In this document: positions 1 to 7,505 of the stretch, in pieces
How positions within the stretch are numbered: position 1 is the stretch's first letter
Layout of the letters: the number at the start of each line of letters is the position of its first letter
Assembly: GCA_050014415.1 (NCBI GenBank)
Contig: JBEKDJ010000075.1
Span: forward strand, 1 to 17,362
Direction: 5' to 3'
Source of the DNA: JBEKDJ01 sp050014415
Lineage (GTDB): Bacteria; Desulfobacterota; BSN033; UBA1163
Length of the DNA stretch: 17,362 nt
Position numbers and translations under genes: made by a program
Notes under the pieces: generated by a model
Told to the model about the DNA's origin: nothing
What the model saw: only the letters and a program-made list of their open reading frames with translations
Database searches by the model: none

Positions 1-35
1 TCGATCAAGTGAGAAAAGCGTACTTGGGCGTGTAA
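1..35 (+). CDS. C-terminal end of a LivF/LivG-type ABC transporter ATPase (partial, runs off left edge)
   Basis: The first codons read DQVRKAYLGV followed by TAA at 33-35. This matches the usual C-terminus of branched-chain amino acid ABC ATPases (compare VIRAYLGQEG at the end of the LivG domain and VRKIYFGKK in LivF within this same window). Only about 11 codons are visible, so the call rests on this short tail alone. If right, a second Liv-type transporter operon ends at the left edge, upstream of the URO-D gene. Confidence 0.5.
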   Translation, partial: DQVRKAYLGV

Positions 36-338
36 TCCCACCGGTTCTGGATTCAATTGTGATGGGTGATTTTCTGGTCGTTTCAACATTAGGGATATTG
101 GAGCAGCAGGAATTGCCATTACTATTCTGACTGGTAGAGAATCAATCGTGTTCCGGTCATCACCGCTAAGGTCCCCCCGGCTAAAGATCCTATTACATAA
201 GCTGGTGTCTTGTCTCACCCCAAAAAAGGCATAGGAATTCGTAACTGTTTAGCCAAATTAAGTTGCTATTTCAATTTCTAGCTTTAGGAGAAGAAACAAG
301 TTCAAAATCCTAAGAAATGTGAAGAATAGTCATGAACC
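36..338. other. Non-coding or decayed intergenic stretch
   Basis: About 300 bases with no convincing gene on either strand. Short open stretches occur in the + frames, for example around 94-230, but each is broken by stops and none matches a family I recognise. It may be decayed coding sequence downstream of the Liv-type ATPase. No clear promoter was found. Confidence 0.4.
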
Positions 339-390
339 CCCCCTTTTTCAAAGGGGGAAACTCCTATCTCCTCCCTTTATTAAAGGGAGG
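339..390. repeat. Pair of short palindromes (REP/MITE-like intergenic repeat)
   Basis: Two near-adjacent perfect inverted repeats are visible. The first has CCCCCTTT at 339-346 pairing with AAAGGGGG at 350-357 around a 3-nt loop. The second has ten-base arms at 370-379 and 381-390 (CCTCCCTTTA and its complement) around one central base. Similar CCCCCTTT/AAAGGGGG units are widely dispersed between genes in deltaproteobacteria and other environmental anaerobes (general knowledge, not checked here). Neither is followed by a T-tract, so a dispersed repeat fits better than a terminator. Confidence 0.55.
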
Positions 391-435
391 CTGGGAGGGA
401 TTTTAGAATAGCTAAACAGTCACAGGAATTCAAGA

Positions 436-474
436 AAGTGAAGAACCCCGCCCTGTGGGCGGGGTTCTTCACTT
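436..474. repeat. Perfect 18-bp inverted repeat (hairpin) in the leader of the first URO-D gene
   Basis: The left arm at 436-453 (AAGTGAAGAACCCCGCCC) is perfectly complementary to the right arm at 457-474, with a 3-nt TGT loop. The stem is long and GC-rich in its core. No T-tract follows on the + strand, so it is not a typical intrinsic terminator. It ends 28 nt before the ATG at 503 and just upstream of the ribosome binding site at 489-498. It could be part of the palindromic repeat cluster that begins at 339, a transcript-stabilising stem, or a processing site. Confidence 0.7.
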
Positions 475-502
475 GAAGGGTACCTATGAAGGATGGAGCG
501 AT

Positions 503-1846
503 ATGAAAGAGAGATGGACAGAGGTTGACGATTGCGCAAAGGACAAGCAAGAGCAGACGTTCGGTACCTGGCTTTCAGGCGAAGGAATTCTCTTCGAAAG
601 CCCTGATGGAGAAAGGGCCTACAAAGAGCGGGTAAACCTCATCAAGGATGCAATTCAGCTGACAAAACCTCCACGGCGTATTCCTGTTTGTCCAGCCTCA
701 GGCTTCTTCCCCGCTCGTTATGCGGGATTGACCTTGTATGACGCCATGTATGATTACGGTGCATTGGTGCGGATGTGGGAGAAATACTGTGATGAATTTT
801 CACCGGATGCCTATGACGGTCCTGCCTTGATGCCCCCTGGCAAGGTTTTTGACCTCTTGGATTACACCCTCTTCAAATGGCCTGGGCATGGGGTCTCCAA
901 AGAGCGGTCTTACCAGTTTGTAGAGGGGGAGTACATGAAAGCGGAGGAGTACCAGGACCTGATTGATGATCCGAGCGGGTACTTCCTGCGAGTCTATTTC
1001 CCACGCATCTTCAGAGCCCTGAAACCCTTCGGAAGCATGCCGCTATTCCCCCTGATTAGTGAATTAGTCCTTGTGACTCCTGCGATTCTCTCTCTCGGGG
1101 CGCCAGAACTTCAGAAGGCCCTTCAAGTTGTCATGGATGCAGCTTCGGAGGCAACGCGGTGGGCCGATAGAATACAGGCATTGAACAGAACCATCATGGG
1201 TAAGGGGTATCCCATTCTTTCGGGTGGGCTCGCAAGGGCCCCTTTTGATGTGGTCGGGGACAGCCTTCGTGGCACTGCAGGTATCATGATGGATATGTAT
1301 AGACATCCAGATGAGCTTCTGGAGGCCTGTGAGAGGCTGACACCTTTCATGGTAAGAGCAGGGATAGAAGCCGGGAAATCCAACGGCCACCCAATCATTT
1401 TCATGCCCCTCCATAAAGGTGCGGATGGGTTCATGTCGGACAAGCAATTCCGGACCTTCTATTGGCCCACACTGAAGAAGGTTATCGTTGGCCTGGTCAA
1501 TGAAGGTCTGGTTCCTTACTTGTTTGCAGAAGGCGGGTATAATTCTCGCTTGGAGGTTATCTCGGACCTACCCAAAGGGATGACCGTATGGTGGTTTGAT
1601 CGGACTGACATGACTCATGCAAAGCAGACAGTGGGGAAGATAGCCTGCATTGCAGGAAATGTCCCCCTCGGTCTCTTGTGTACAGGCACGGAGGATCAGG
1701 TGAAAGATTACTGCAAAGGTCTCATCGACACCGTAGGAAGGGAAGGGGGATTCATTCTCTCCACCGGTGCAGGGATGGAGGATGCCAAACCTGATAATGT
1801 CAGGGCCATGATCGATTTCAGTAAGGCCTACGGCGCCCTTTTCTGA
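503..1846 (+). CDS. Uroporphyrinogen decarboxylase (URO-D) family protein, possible corrinoid methyltransferase
   Basis: A 447-residue protein of the URO-D superfamily (TIM barrel), which includes haem-pathway HemE and the MtaA/MtbA/CmuA-type methyltransferases. At 447 residues it is longer than HemE (about 350), and its anaerobic catabolic setting argues against haem synthesis. Conserved blocks shared with its paralogue at 16131 include YMKAEEY, PLHKGADG and the region around E343 (FAEGGYNSRLE). In MtaA-type enzymes a zinc-binding HxC motif is expected in this last region, but here it reads F341-A-E343-G. The ATG at 503 was chosen because AAGGATGGAG at 489-498 is a good ribosome site; the frame is open back to a GTG at 455, but that lies inside the 18-bp hairpin. 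The substrate is unknown, and no corrinoid protein is encoded nearby. Confidence 0.8.
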   Translation: MKERWTEVDDCAKDKQEQTFGTWLSGEGILFESPDGERAYKERVNLIKDAIQLTKPPRRIPVCPASGFFPARYAGLTLYDAMYDYGALVRMWEKYCDEFSPDAYDGPALMPPGKVFDLLDYTLFKWPGHGVSKERSYQFVEGEYMKAEEYQDLIDDPSGYFLRVYFPRIFRALKPFGSMPLFPLISELVLVTPAILSLGAPELQKALQVVMDAASEATRWADRIQALNRTIMGKGYPILSGGLARAPFDVVGDSLRGTAGIMMDMYRHPDELLEACERLTPFMVRAGIEAGKSNGHPIIFMPLHKGADGFMSDKQFRTFYWPTLKKVIVGLVNEGLVPYLFAEGGYNSRLEVISDLPKGMTVWWFDRTDMTHAKQTVGKIACIAGNVPLGLLCTGTEDQVKDYCKGLIDTVGREGGFILSTGAGMEDAKPDNVRAMIDFSKAYGALF

Positions 1847-1941
1847 CCGTTATCATCTCATCCATTGGCAATGAAGGACCGATATCAATTTTTATAAGTC
1901 TTCTCTCCTTAGCTTTCTAAGGAAGAGGCCTAACCTTTATT

Positions 1942-3561
1942 ATGGTAAAAGCAAATCATATTATCAGGCATGAGGTACTGAATCCACTAGGCTTCATGCC
2001 CGATGTCCAATTAATATCCTTGGCTCAACGACCTCGCTCCCTAAACAACAAGGTGATCTACATCATATACTCCTGGCCAGTAGGGTCGGGATCACAACTG
2101 GATGACCTCCTTGCGAAAATTGGGGACCGCTTAACTAAACGATTCTCAAAAGCGAAAATCGTAGCTAAGACCAAACCCTCTGCCTACGGGACGGATGACC
2201 CTAAGTTTTGGGACGAGATTGTAAAGAAAGCGGATGCTTTTATTTACGGTGCTGCACCATCCTGTGCCACTACAATGTATGCTGTCAAGTATACTGGACT
2301 ATTGGAAAAGCGCGGTCGTCCGGGTGTACCGATTATCTTTGACAATCTTATAGAGGACGCAAAAATCACATGTGCCGAGATAGGGATGCGTGTCCGTTGG
2401 GTGGCTGTACCCTATCCGCCTGAAAAGATCTCAGATAAACAAATGCCAAAGCTATTGAATCAAATCATTGAATCCTTGACCTCACCTCTATCTGAAGAGG
2501 AAACCAGAACCGGTATCACCAAGCCACCCAAACCAACAAAGATCGCCTGTAAGGGTACTTTTGAAGAAATAAACAGGTACTTCTACGATAAGGGTTTGAC
2601 TGACGGCCTTCCCGTCATCCCTTGCACAAAGGAAGGAGTCGCAGAGATGCTCAAGGGGACGAGTCATCCCCCTGATGAGGTGGTCACAACAACGATGTGG
2701 CCTGCACAATGGCAGGCGACGGTGGAGAAGGTGGCTATCGTAGGAGTCATGGCAGGGTGCATCCCAAAATACATGGCTGTTTTGTTAGCAGCAACTGAGG
2801 CTTTTTCCAAATGTGGCTTAGCAGTACGTTCCACAAACTCATTCTCATACATGCAGGTGATCAATGGACCCATACGCAAGGAGATAGACATGAATGCAGG
2901 AACCTATGCGCTTGGACCAGGTAATCGTGCCAATGCGACCATTGGACGTTTCTTGAGTCTGGCTGTCACCAACCTCGGTGGGGGACAAGTCGGTGTTAAC
3001 CTGATGGGTACGCAAGGGAACGTGAGCGGCTACACCTTTTGTTTTCCTGAGAATGAAGAGGATAGCCCCTGGGAATCCTTCGCGGTAGAAAACGGTTATG
3101 AAGCTGATGAAAGCACACTCAGTATGTTTGCCACAGGGTGGAGTCATTGCGGTAACTATCTGGGAGGCAGCGTGGATGATCTAGCTCGGGCGATGGCACA
3201 GTTTACCTTCCCGAGTGGAATGGTAGTCTTAGTGGCACCCCCGAGGGCAAAAGAGTGGGCAAAGAATGGCTACAGCAAAAAGGATTTCAAAGATTACATC
3301 TGGTCTCATGCCACGTTGCCCATGAAGATATTTAGGCAGGACTCTTATTACAAAAAATTTGTCGAACCGATCTTAAGAGGGAAGATGTTTGAGAACTATC
3401 ATTGGCCCGAGAATTACCTGTGGATGTCTGATGATGCAGTCGTCCCTGTTTATCCACGAGAAGGCGTTCAGGTAGTTGTCGTTGGAGCGGATCAAAATCC
3501 CATGATGCAGGGTTGGAAAACGAGTCATCCAACCATTGTATCGATAGACAAGTGGAGATGA
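1942..3561 (+). CDS. UGSC-like two-domain protein (Cys/Ala form of a selenoprotein family)
   Basis: A 539-residue protein. Residues 1 to about 185 resemble the UGSC family: NPLGFMPDVQLISLAQRPRSL, then a nucleotide-binding-like strand, then YGAAPSCATTMYA with Cys108, followed by LLEKRGRPGVPII. In typical members the motif is U/C-G-S-C; here the Sec position is Ala105 and Gly is Pro106, while Ser-Cys is kept. Residues about 200-539 form a second domain that starts GTFEEINRYFYDKGLTDGLPVIP and contains Gly-rich GPGNRANATIG and a C-terminal VVVVGADQNPMMQGW; this block often accompanies UGSC proteins. No signal peptide or membrane segment is seen, so it is probably cytoplasmic. The ribosome site is weak (AGGAAGAGG about 14 nt upstream). 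It is followed by a terminator at 3577-3620, so it probably forms a unit with the upstream URO-D gene. The biochemical function of the family is not established. Confidence 0.65.
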   Translation: MVKANHIIRHEVLNPLGFMPDVQLISLAQRPRSLNNKVIYIIYSWPVGSGSQLDDLLAKIGDRLTKRFSKAKIVAKTKPSAYGTDDPKFWDEIVKKADAFIYGAAPSCATTMYAVKYTGLLEKRGRPGVPIIFDNLIEDAKITCAEIGMRVRWVAVPYPPEKISDKQMPKLLNQIIESLTSPLSEEETRTGITKPPKPTKIACKGTFEEINRYFYDKGLTDGLPVIPCTKEGVAEMLKGTSHPPDEVVTTTMWPAQWQATVEKVAIVGVMAGCIPKYMAVLLAATEAFSKCGLAVRSTNSFSYMQVINGPIRKEIDMNAGTYALGPGNRANATIGRFLSLAVTNLGGGQVGVNLMGTQGNVSGYTFCFPENEEDSPWESFAVENGYEADESTLSMFATGWSHCGNYLGGSVDDLARAMAQFTFPSGMVVLVAPPRAKEWAKNGYSKKDFKDYIWSHATLPMKIFRQDSYYKKFVEPILRGKMFENYHWPENYLWMSDDAVVPVYPREGVQVVVVGADQNPMMQGWKTSHPTIVSIDKWR

Positions 3562-3576
3562 ATGATCTAATTGATA

Positions 3577-3620
3577 AGAGCTCACTCAGTTTTTGTATCG
3601 GGATTTGAGCTCTAATTTTT
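3577..3620 (+). terminator. Intrinsic terminator after the UGSC-like gene
   Basis: AGAGCTCA at 3577-3584 pairs with TGAGCTCT at 3606-3613 (8 bp, 21-nt loop) and is followed two bases later by TTTTT at 3616-3620. It lies 15 nt after the stop codon of the UGSC-like gene and just upstream of a good promoter, so it probably separates the two transcription units. Confidence 0.6.
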
Positions 3621-3634
3621 GCGCCATTTTTTGC

Positions 3635-3664
3635 TTGACAAAAGTTGATGACTTCACGTAAGAT
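3635..3664 (+). promoter_or_regulatory. Predicted sigma70-type promoter of the liv/grd cluster
   Basis: A perfect -35 box TTGACA at 3635-3640 is separated by 18 bases from TAAGAT at 3659-3664, a 4-of-6 match to TATAAT. It lies directly after the terminator at 3577-3620 and about 295 nt before the livH start, leaving a long leader. It is the best promoter-like sequence I noticed in the window. Confidence 0.6.
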
Positions 3665-3728
3665 AAATCCTTGAAATTACAGGAGTTAGTTTCACCTGGT
3701 GGAATACAGAAGTGAAATGGATTGATTC

Positions 3729-3872
3729 ATGATGAAAAGAGGTGGAAATTATTCTTCTTGGTGGAGATTGGAAAACCTGGAAGGTATGACAGATATGAGC
3801 ACGCTTGATTTGAAGAAGATCGTAGAGGCTCTTAGCAGAGTTCAAGAAAAACGTATTGACTACTGCATCTGA
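3729..3872 (+). CDS. Possible small leader ORF upstream of livH
   Basis: An open frame of 47 codons begins MMKRGGNYSSWWRLENLEG. An internal ATG at 3786 preceded by GGAAGG would give a 28-residue peptide, MTDMSTLDLKKIVEALSRVQ and so on, with a charged amphipathic helix, ending at TGA 3870-3872. It sits in the long leader between the predicted promoter and livH. The composition is not rich in Leu/Ile/Val codons in the manner of a classical attenuator peptide. It could be a real small protein, a gene remnant or chance. Confidence 0.25.
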   Translation: MMKRGGNYSSWWRLENLEGMTDMSTLDLKKIVEALSRVQEKRIDYCI

Positions 3873-3888
3873 ACTAGATGATTCATGG

Positions 3889-3901
3889 ATTAATCATTAA
3901 T
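3889..3901. promoter_or_regulatory. Palindrome in the livH leader, possible operator
   Basis: ATTAAT-C-ATTAAT is a perfect 13-base palindrome about 58 nt before the livH start. AT-rich palindromes also arise by chance, and no regulator gene is adjacent, so an operator role is speculative. Confidence 0.2.
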
Positions 3902-3959
3902 ATGATCTCCAATCTTTCATCTTTTCGTTTAGCCAGATTAACCTGCTCTCTTCATCGAA

Positions 3960-4832
3960 ATGCTTGAATATATCCTTCAATTTGTAGCTTCCGCCATCAC
4001 TGAAGGGAGCATTTATGTGCTCATGGGGTTGGGTTTGGTGATTATCATCCGATCCACGGAGGTGATGTATTTTGTTCAGGGTACTTTAGCGATGGCGGGT
4101 GGTGTGACGATGTATGCTCTTTTTACCCAAGGGCATATACCGCTTGGGGTGGCCATTCCTGTAAGTTTGATGGTTTGTGTCCTTGTGGCCTTAGCATCGC
4201 AGTGGGTTGTGATTCTCCCCTTGCTTGAGCGAGGGGTCAGTCCGTTAAGTGTCTCCATGATTACGATTGGGATATCCATGATTTTTGACATGGTATCCAT
4301 GATGCTTTTTGGCAAAGATCCACTGGCGGTGGCTCCGTTTTCGGGGGATGAGCCTATTGATCTTTTTGGGGCCAGTGTTGTGCCCCAGGAATTTTGGGTT
4401 GTGGGTTCCACGGTCATTATTTTACTGTTAACGCTTTTATTTTTTAAGAGGACCTGGGTTGGCAAGGCAATGACAGGGTTAGGAGATAACCCTCTTTTGG
4501 CGAGAGCTTCAGGTTTTCCCGTGAGGCGGCTATTCACGTATTCATTCGTTTTTGCAGGGTTGGTGGGTGGACTGGCTGGGATTGTTTCTGCGCCCATTTC
4601 CTATACGGGTTATTGGGTGGGTACTCGTTTGACAATCAAGGGTTTTGTGGCGGCGGCGGTGGGAGGAATGAGTAATCCTTTGGGGGCATTGTTGGGAGGT
4701 TTCATCATAGGATTTTTTGAGTCCTTTACCGCAGGATTTCTTTCTTCGAGATTAAAGGATCTGATCACCATGATACTTCTTCTTTTAGTTCTTCGTTTGC
4801 GGCCTCAGGGACTGATGGGGGAGAGGCAATAA
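3960..4832 (+). CDS. livH: Branched-chain amino acid-type ABC transporter permease LivH
   Basis: A 290-residue polytopic membrane protein, the normal size for LivH. The start MLEYILQFVASAITEGSIYVLMGLGL and the later block GFVAAAVGGMSNPLGALLGG are hallmarks of the LivH permease family. About eight hydrophobic segments are evident across its length, with GLGDNPLLARASGFPVRRLF as the cytoplasmic loop that contacts the ATPases. No strong ribosome site precedes the ATG at 3960. The LivM-LivG fusion begins 5 nt after the stop codon, so the two are translated from one message. HAAT-type transporters are not confined to leucine; many in anaerobes carry amides, aromatic acids or betaine-like compounds, and the adjacent Grd genes suggest such a substrate here (inference). 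Confidence 0.92.
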   Translation: MLEYILQFVASAITEGSIYVLMGLGLVIIIRSTEVMYFVQGTLAMAGGVTMYALFTQGHIPLGVAIPVSLMVCVLVALASQWVVILPLLERGVSPLSVSMITIGISMIFDMVSMMLFGKDPLAVAPFSGDEPIDLFGASVVPQEFWVVGSTVIILLLTLLFFKRTWVGKAMTGLGDNPLLARASGFPVRRLFTYSFVFAGLVGGLAGIVSAPISYTGYWVGTRLTIKGFVAAAVGGMSNPLGALLGGFIIGFFESFTAGFLSSRLKDLITMILLLLVLRLRPQGLMGERQ

Positions 4833-4836
4833 TAGG

Positions 4837-6651
4837 ATGACCTCGACAAAATCATCAGCCATCGTCTCATGGGTGAGGCGTCGTTGGCAGTTTTTAGTCC
4901 TCATTGTTTTAATCGTTTGCTTTCCTATTTTCATCAGGAGCTACTTTGTCACCCGAGTTGGGATCGTTTTGGCCCTTTTTGTAATTTGCGTTACCGGGAT
5001 GACGTTACTGACCCGTTATGCGGGTGTTATTTCTTTAGGTCATTCCGCTTTTTTTGCCTTAGGGGCGTATATATCGGCCATTCTCACGGTCAAGATGGGG
5101 TGGAATGCTTGGTTATCGATGGTGGTGGCGGGTGGGGCGGCGGTTGTTTTCGCTTACCTCTTTTCGGTTCCGTTTTTGAAGTTGCGTCGGGTTTACTTAG
5201 CGATGGCGACGTTGGGTTTAGGGCAGGTGGCTTATCTTTTGGCGAAAGATTTGACGGAGGTGACGGGGGGTGTATCAGGGATTCCTGGGATTCCGCATCT
5301 TAGGCTGGGGCGGGTGGTGTTGAGGGAAGATTGGCAGCTTTTCTATTTATTTGGGTGTTTTGTTGTATTTTTTGTTTTTTTAACAGAGAACATAGGGAGA
5401 ACACGACTGGGGCGAGCTTATCATGCGATTCGGACCAATGAAACGGCCGCCCAAGCGATGGGGATCGATGTACAGCGGGAGTTGGGGGGACTATTTTGTT
5501 TTAGTGCGTTGGTTTCGGCATTGGCGGGATCGATGTTGGCCCATTTTATTACTTTCATCAGTCCTGAGTCGTTCACCATCGACTTTTCGTTTACCCTGTT
5601 GATTATCGTGATCATTGGGGGAGCAAATATTTGGGGGACTTTAGTAACAGCAGTGGTATTGATTGGGTTTTCGGAAGTCTTTCGTGGGTTTCAAGACTTA
5701 AGCATGGGATTCTATGGACTTCTACTAATTGTTGCTTTATTTGTATTTCCAGAGGGACTATCCGCGGTTTTGTTTCCTCGAGGATATGCTCGCAGGGGAA
5801 TATCAACGAAGGGATTAGAGCCAGTTGATATTGGTTTCCAGAATCCGGGGGACCTTCAGAGGAGTGTTCGAGAGCTACCATTGAGGGAAGGTAAGATCTT
5901 GGAGATGAGAGAAATAACAAAGAACTTTGGGGGAACAGAAGCTCTTGCAAAGGTTTCAGTCTCAGTGGATTATCATCAAATCGTGGGGATCATCGGTCCT
6001 AACGGGGCGGGGAAGACGACCTTGCTCAATGTGATCAATGGGTTTTTAACCTCTCAAGGGGGGAGGGTGATCTTTCAGGGGGAGGATGTGACCAGTAAGA
6101 CTCCGCACGAGATGGCACGGTTAGGATTGGGGCGGACCTTTCAACTGATTAACCTATTTAAAGGGATGACTGTCATCGAGAATGTGATGGTGGGGGGCCA
6201 CCTGAAGGGGAGGTCGGGTATCCTGATGGGGGGAATCAATCTTGGGAGGCCTCGGCATGAAGAGGCGATGATACGGAATACATCCATGCGGAGTCTTGAG
6301 TTTTTAGGTTTAGTGGACAGAGCCTATGATGTTGTGGAGAACCTGTCTTTTGGGGAGCAGAAGTTGGTGGAGTTAGCCCGGGCCCTGGCCATGGAGCCCG
6401 AGTTGCTGCTTTTGGACGAGCCGGCGGCTGGATTAAACTCTGCGGAGACGGAGAGGCTTTCAGATATTTTACGTCGGATAAGAGAGCGAGGGATCACCAT
6501 TGTTCTTGTGGAGCACAATATGCCATTAGTGATGGGCCTTTCGGACCTAGTCTTTGTGTTGGATTTTGGTCGAGAGATCGCCTTTGGGACTCCCGAAGAA
6601 GTCTCCAGGGACAAAGAGGTCATCAGAGCTTATTTGGGTCAGGAGGGGTAG
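4837..6651 (+). CDS. livMG: Fused LivM permease and LivG ATPase of a branched-chain amino acid-type ABC transporter
   Basis: A single 604-residue reading frame. Residues about 1-330 are the LivM permease: hydrophobic segments, then VTGMTLLTRYAGVISLGHSA, VTGGVSGIPGI, AYHAIRTNETAAQAMGID and GGANIWGT. After a linker of roughly 30 residues, a complete LivG ATPase starts near residue 343. Its Walker A is GPNGAGKT at 387-394, its signature is LSFGEQ at 503-508, and its Walker B is LLLLDEP with D527 and E528. The C-terminal AYLGQEG is typical of LivG. LivM and LivG are usually separate, adjacent genes; fusions occur in some Gram-negative lineages. The frame is unbroken, so no frameshift is needed. 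The livF start lies 2 nt beyond its stop codon. Energy coupling therefore uses this tethered ATPase together with LivF. Confidence 0.93.
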   Translation: MTSTKSSAIVSWVRRRWQFLVLIVLIVCFPIFIRSYFVTRVGIVLALFVICVTGMTLLTRYAGVISLGHSAFFALGAYISAILTVKMGWNAWLSMVVAGGAAVVFAYLFSVPFLKLRRVYLAMATLGLGQVAYLLAKDLTEVTGGVSGIPGIPHLRLGRVVLREDWQLFYLFGCFVVFFVFLTENIGRTRLGRAYHAIRTNETAAQAMGIDVQRELGGLFCFSALVSALAGSMLAHFITFISPESFTIDFSFTLLIIVIIGGANIWGTLVTAVVLIGFSEVFRGFQDLSMGFYGLLLIVALFVFPEGLSAVLFPRGYARRGISTKGLEPVDIGFQNPGDLQRSVRELPLREGKILEMREITKNFGGTEALAKVSVSVDYHQIVGIIGPNGAGKTTLLNVINGFLTSQGGRVIFQGEDVTSKTPHEMARLGLGRTFQLINLFKGMTVIENVMVGGHLKGRSGILMGGINLGRPRHEEAMIRNTSMRSLEFLGLVDRAYDVVENLSFGEQKLVELARALAMEPELLLLDEPAAGLNSAETERLSDILRRIRERGITIVLVEHNMPLVMGLSDLVFVLDFGREIAFGTPEEVSRDKEVIRAYLGQEG

Positions 6652-6652
6652 G

Positions 6653-7390
6653 GTGCTTCTGAAGGTTCATCAGCTAACGGCCGGCTATGGGAATCTCATC
6701 GTTTTGAGGGAGATTTCCTTTTCGATGGAGTTGGGCGAGACATTGGCCACAATTGGGGCCAATGGTGCTGGCAAGAGTACGCTTTTGTGGGCTCTTTCGG
6801 GCATGATCCGGCCGAAGTCGGGGCAGGTGTGGTTCGGGGAGCAAGAGATCACAGGGTGGGATTGTTCTCGGATCGTGGCCCTGGGGATTGGTCATGTTCT
6901 TCAGGGGATGCATGTTTTCAGTTCTTTAATGGTGGAGGACAATTTAGTATTAGGGGCATATGGGCAGAGGTTGAACATCCAAGCCCTTAAGGATAGGAAT
7001 CTTCAGATTGTCTATAAGTATTTCCCGGTACTGGAGAGAAAGCAGAGGCAGCATGCGGGTTCGCTCAGTGGGGGTGAAAAGCAGATGTTGGCGATCGGCC
7101 GTACGCTGATGTGTGATCTGAAGTTGTTACTTCTGGATGAGCCCTCAGCAGGATTGGCGCCTTTGCTAGTGAAGAATCTTTTTGAGATTCTCAATAAGTT
7201 GCGGGAGGAGTTTTCTTTGACCATTCTTTTGGTGGAACAGAATGCGGAGGCGGCCCTGAGATTTGCAAACCGGGGGTTGGTTATAGCTCAGGGTCAGATT
7301 ATGCTTGATGGGGAGGCTCGGAGTTTGATCAATAATGAAGAGGTGAGAAAAATCTATTTTGGGAAAAAAACCAGAAATCCCATGAGATAA
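6653..7390 (+). CDS. livF: Branched-chain amino acid-type ABC transporter ATPase LivF
   Basis: A 245-residue ATPase. Walker A is GANGAGKST at residues 35-43, the signature SLSGGE starts near 137, and Walker B LLLLDEPSAGLAP has D162 and E163; the H-loop region is replaced by the LivF-typical VEQN. The GTG at 6653 was chosen as start because AGGAGGGG at 6641-6648 gives ideal spacing and because the sequence then begins VLLKVHQLTAGYG, the normal LivF N-terminus. An ATG at 6554 in the same frame would overlap livMG by about 100 nt and add an unlikely extension. It is translationally coupled to livMG. It should pair with the LivG domain to drive uptake of the compound bound by LivK1 or LivK2. Confidence 0.92.
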   Translation: MLLKVHQLTAGYGNLIVLREISFSMELGETLATIGANGAGKSTLLWALSGMIRPKSGQVWFGEQEITGWDCSRIVALGIGHVLQGMHVFSSLMVEDNLVLGAYGQRLNIQALKDRNLQIVYKYFPVLERKQRQHAGSLSGGEKQMLAIGRTLMCDLKLLLLDEPSAGLAPLLVKNLFEILNKLREEFSLTILLVEQNAEAALRFANRGLVIAQGQIMLDGEARSLINNEEVRKIYFGKKTRNPMR

Positions 7391-7400
7391 GGAGGTGAGA

Positions 7401-7490
7401 ATGAATCATAAACGTTCGCCGCCATACATCTTAGGGTATCGGGTATTAATGTGTGAAGGTATTTCGTTTGAAGGCGTTAATTACGCATGA
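7401..7490 (+). CDS. Possible 29-residue small ORF between livF and livK1
   Basis: The ATG at 7401 is preceded by a near-perfect ribosome site (GGAGGTGAG at 7391-7399). The frame encodes MNHKRSPPYILGYRVLMCEG followed by ISFEGVNYA and ends with TGA at 7488-7490, right at the ribosome site of livK1. The peptide matches nothing I know. Its strong initiation signal and end position suggest a translational coupling or leader peptide that could raise livK1 expression relative to the permease genes. A similar arrangement precedes livK2. Confidence 0.35.
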   Translation: MNHKRSPPYILGYRVLMCEGISFEGVNYA

Positions 7491-7505
7491 GAGGAGGAGA
7501 CGACG

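Noticed and set aside
455..502. Upstream GTG start at 455 for the first URO-D gene
   Set aside because: It lies within the 18-bp hairpin and has no ribosome site; the ATG at 503 has AAGGATGGAG upstream and a family-like N-terminus.
3654..3845. 63-codon minus-strand ORF in the livH leader
   Set aside because: No ribosome site or recognisable similarity, and it runs against the promoter and leader on the + strand.
4076..4597. 173-codon open frame on the minus strand
   Set aside because: It lies fully inside livH, is low-complexity in style and matches no family; it is a shadow of the real gene.
4869..5303. 144-codon + strand frame inside livM
   Set aside because: An alternative frame of the LivM coding region, Gly/Phe/Cys-rich from GGG and TTT codons, with no family match.
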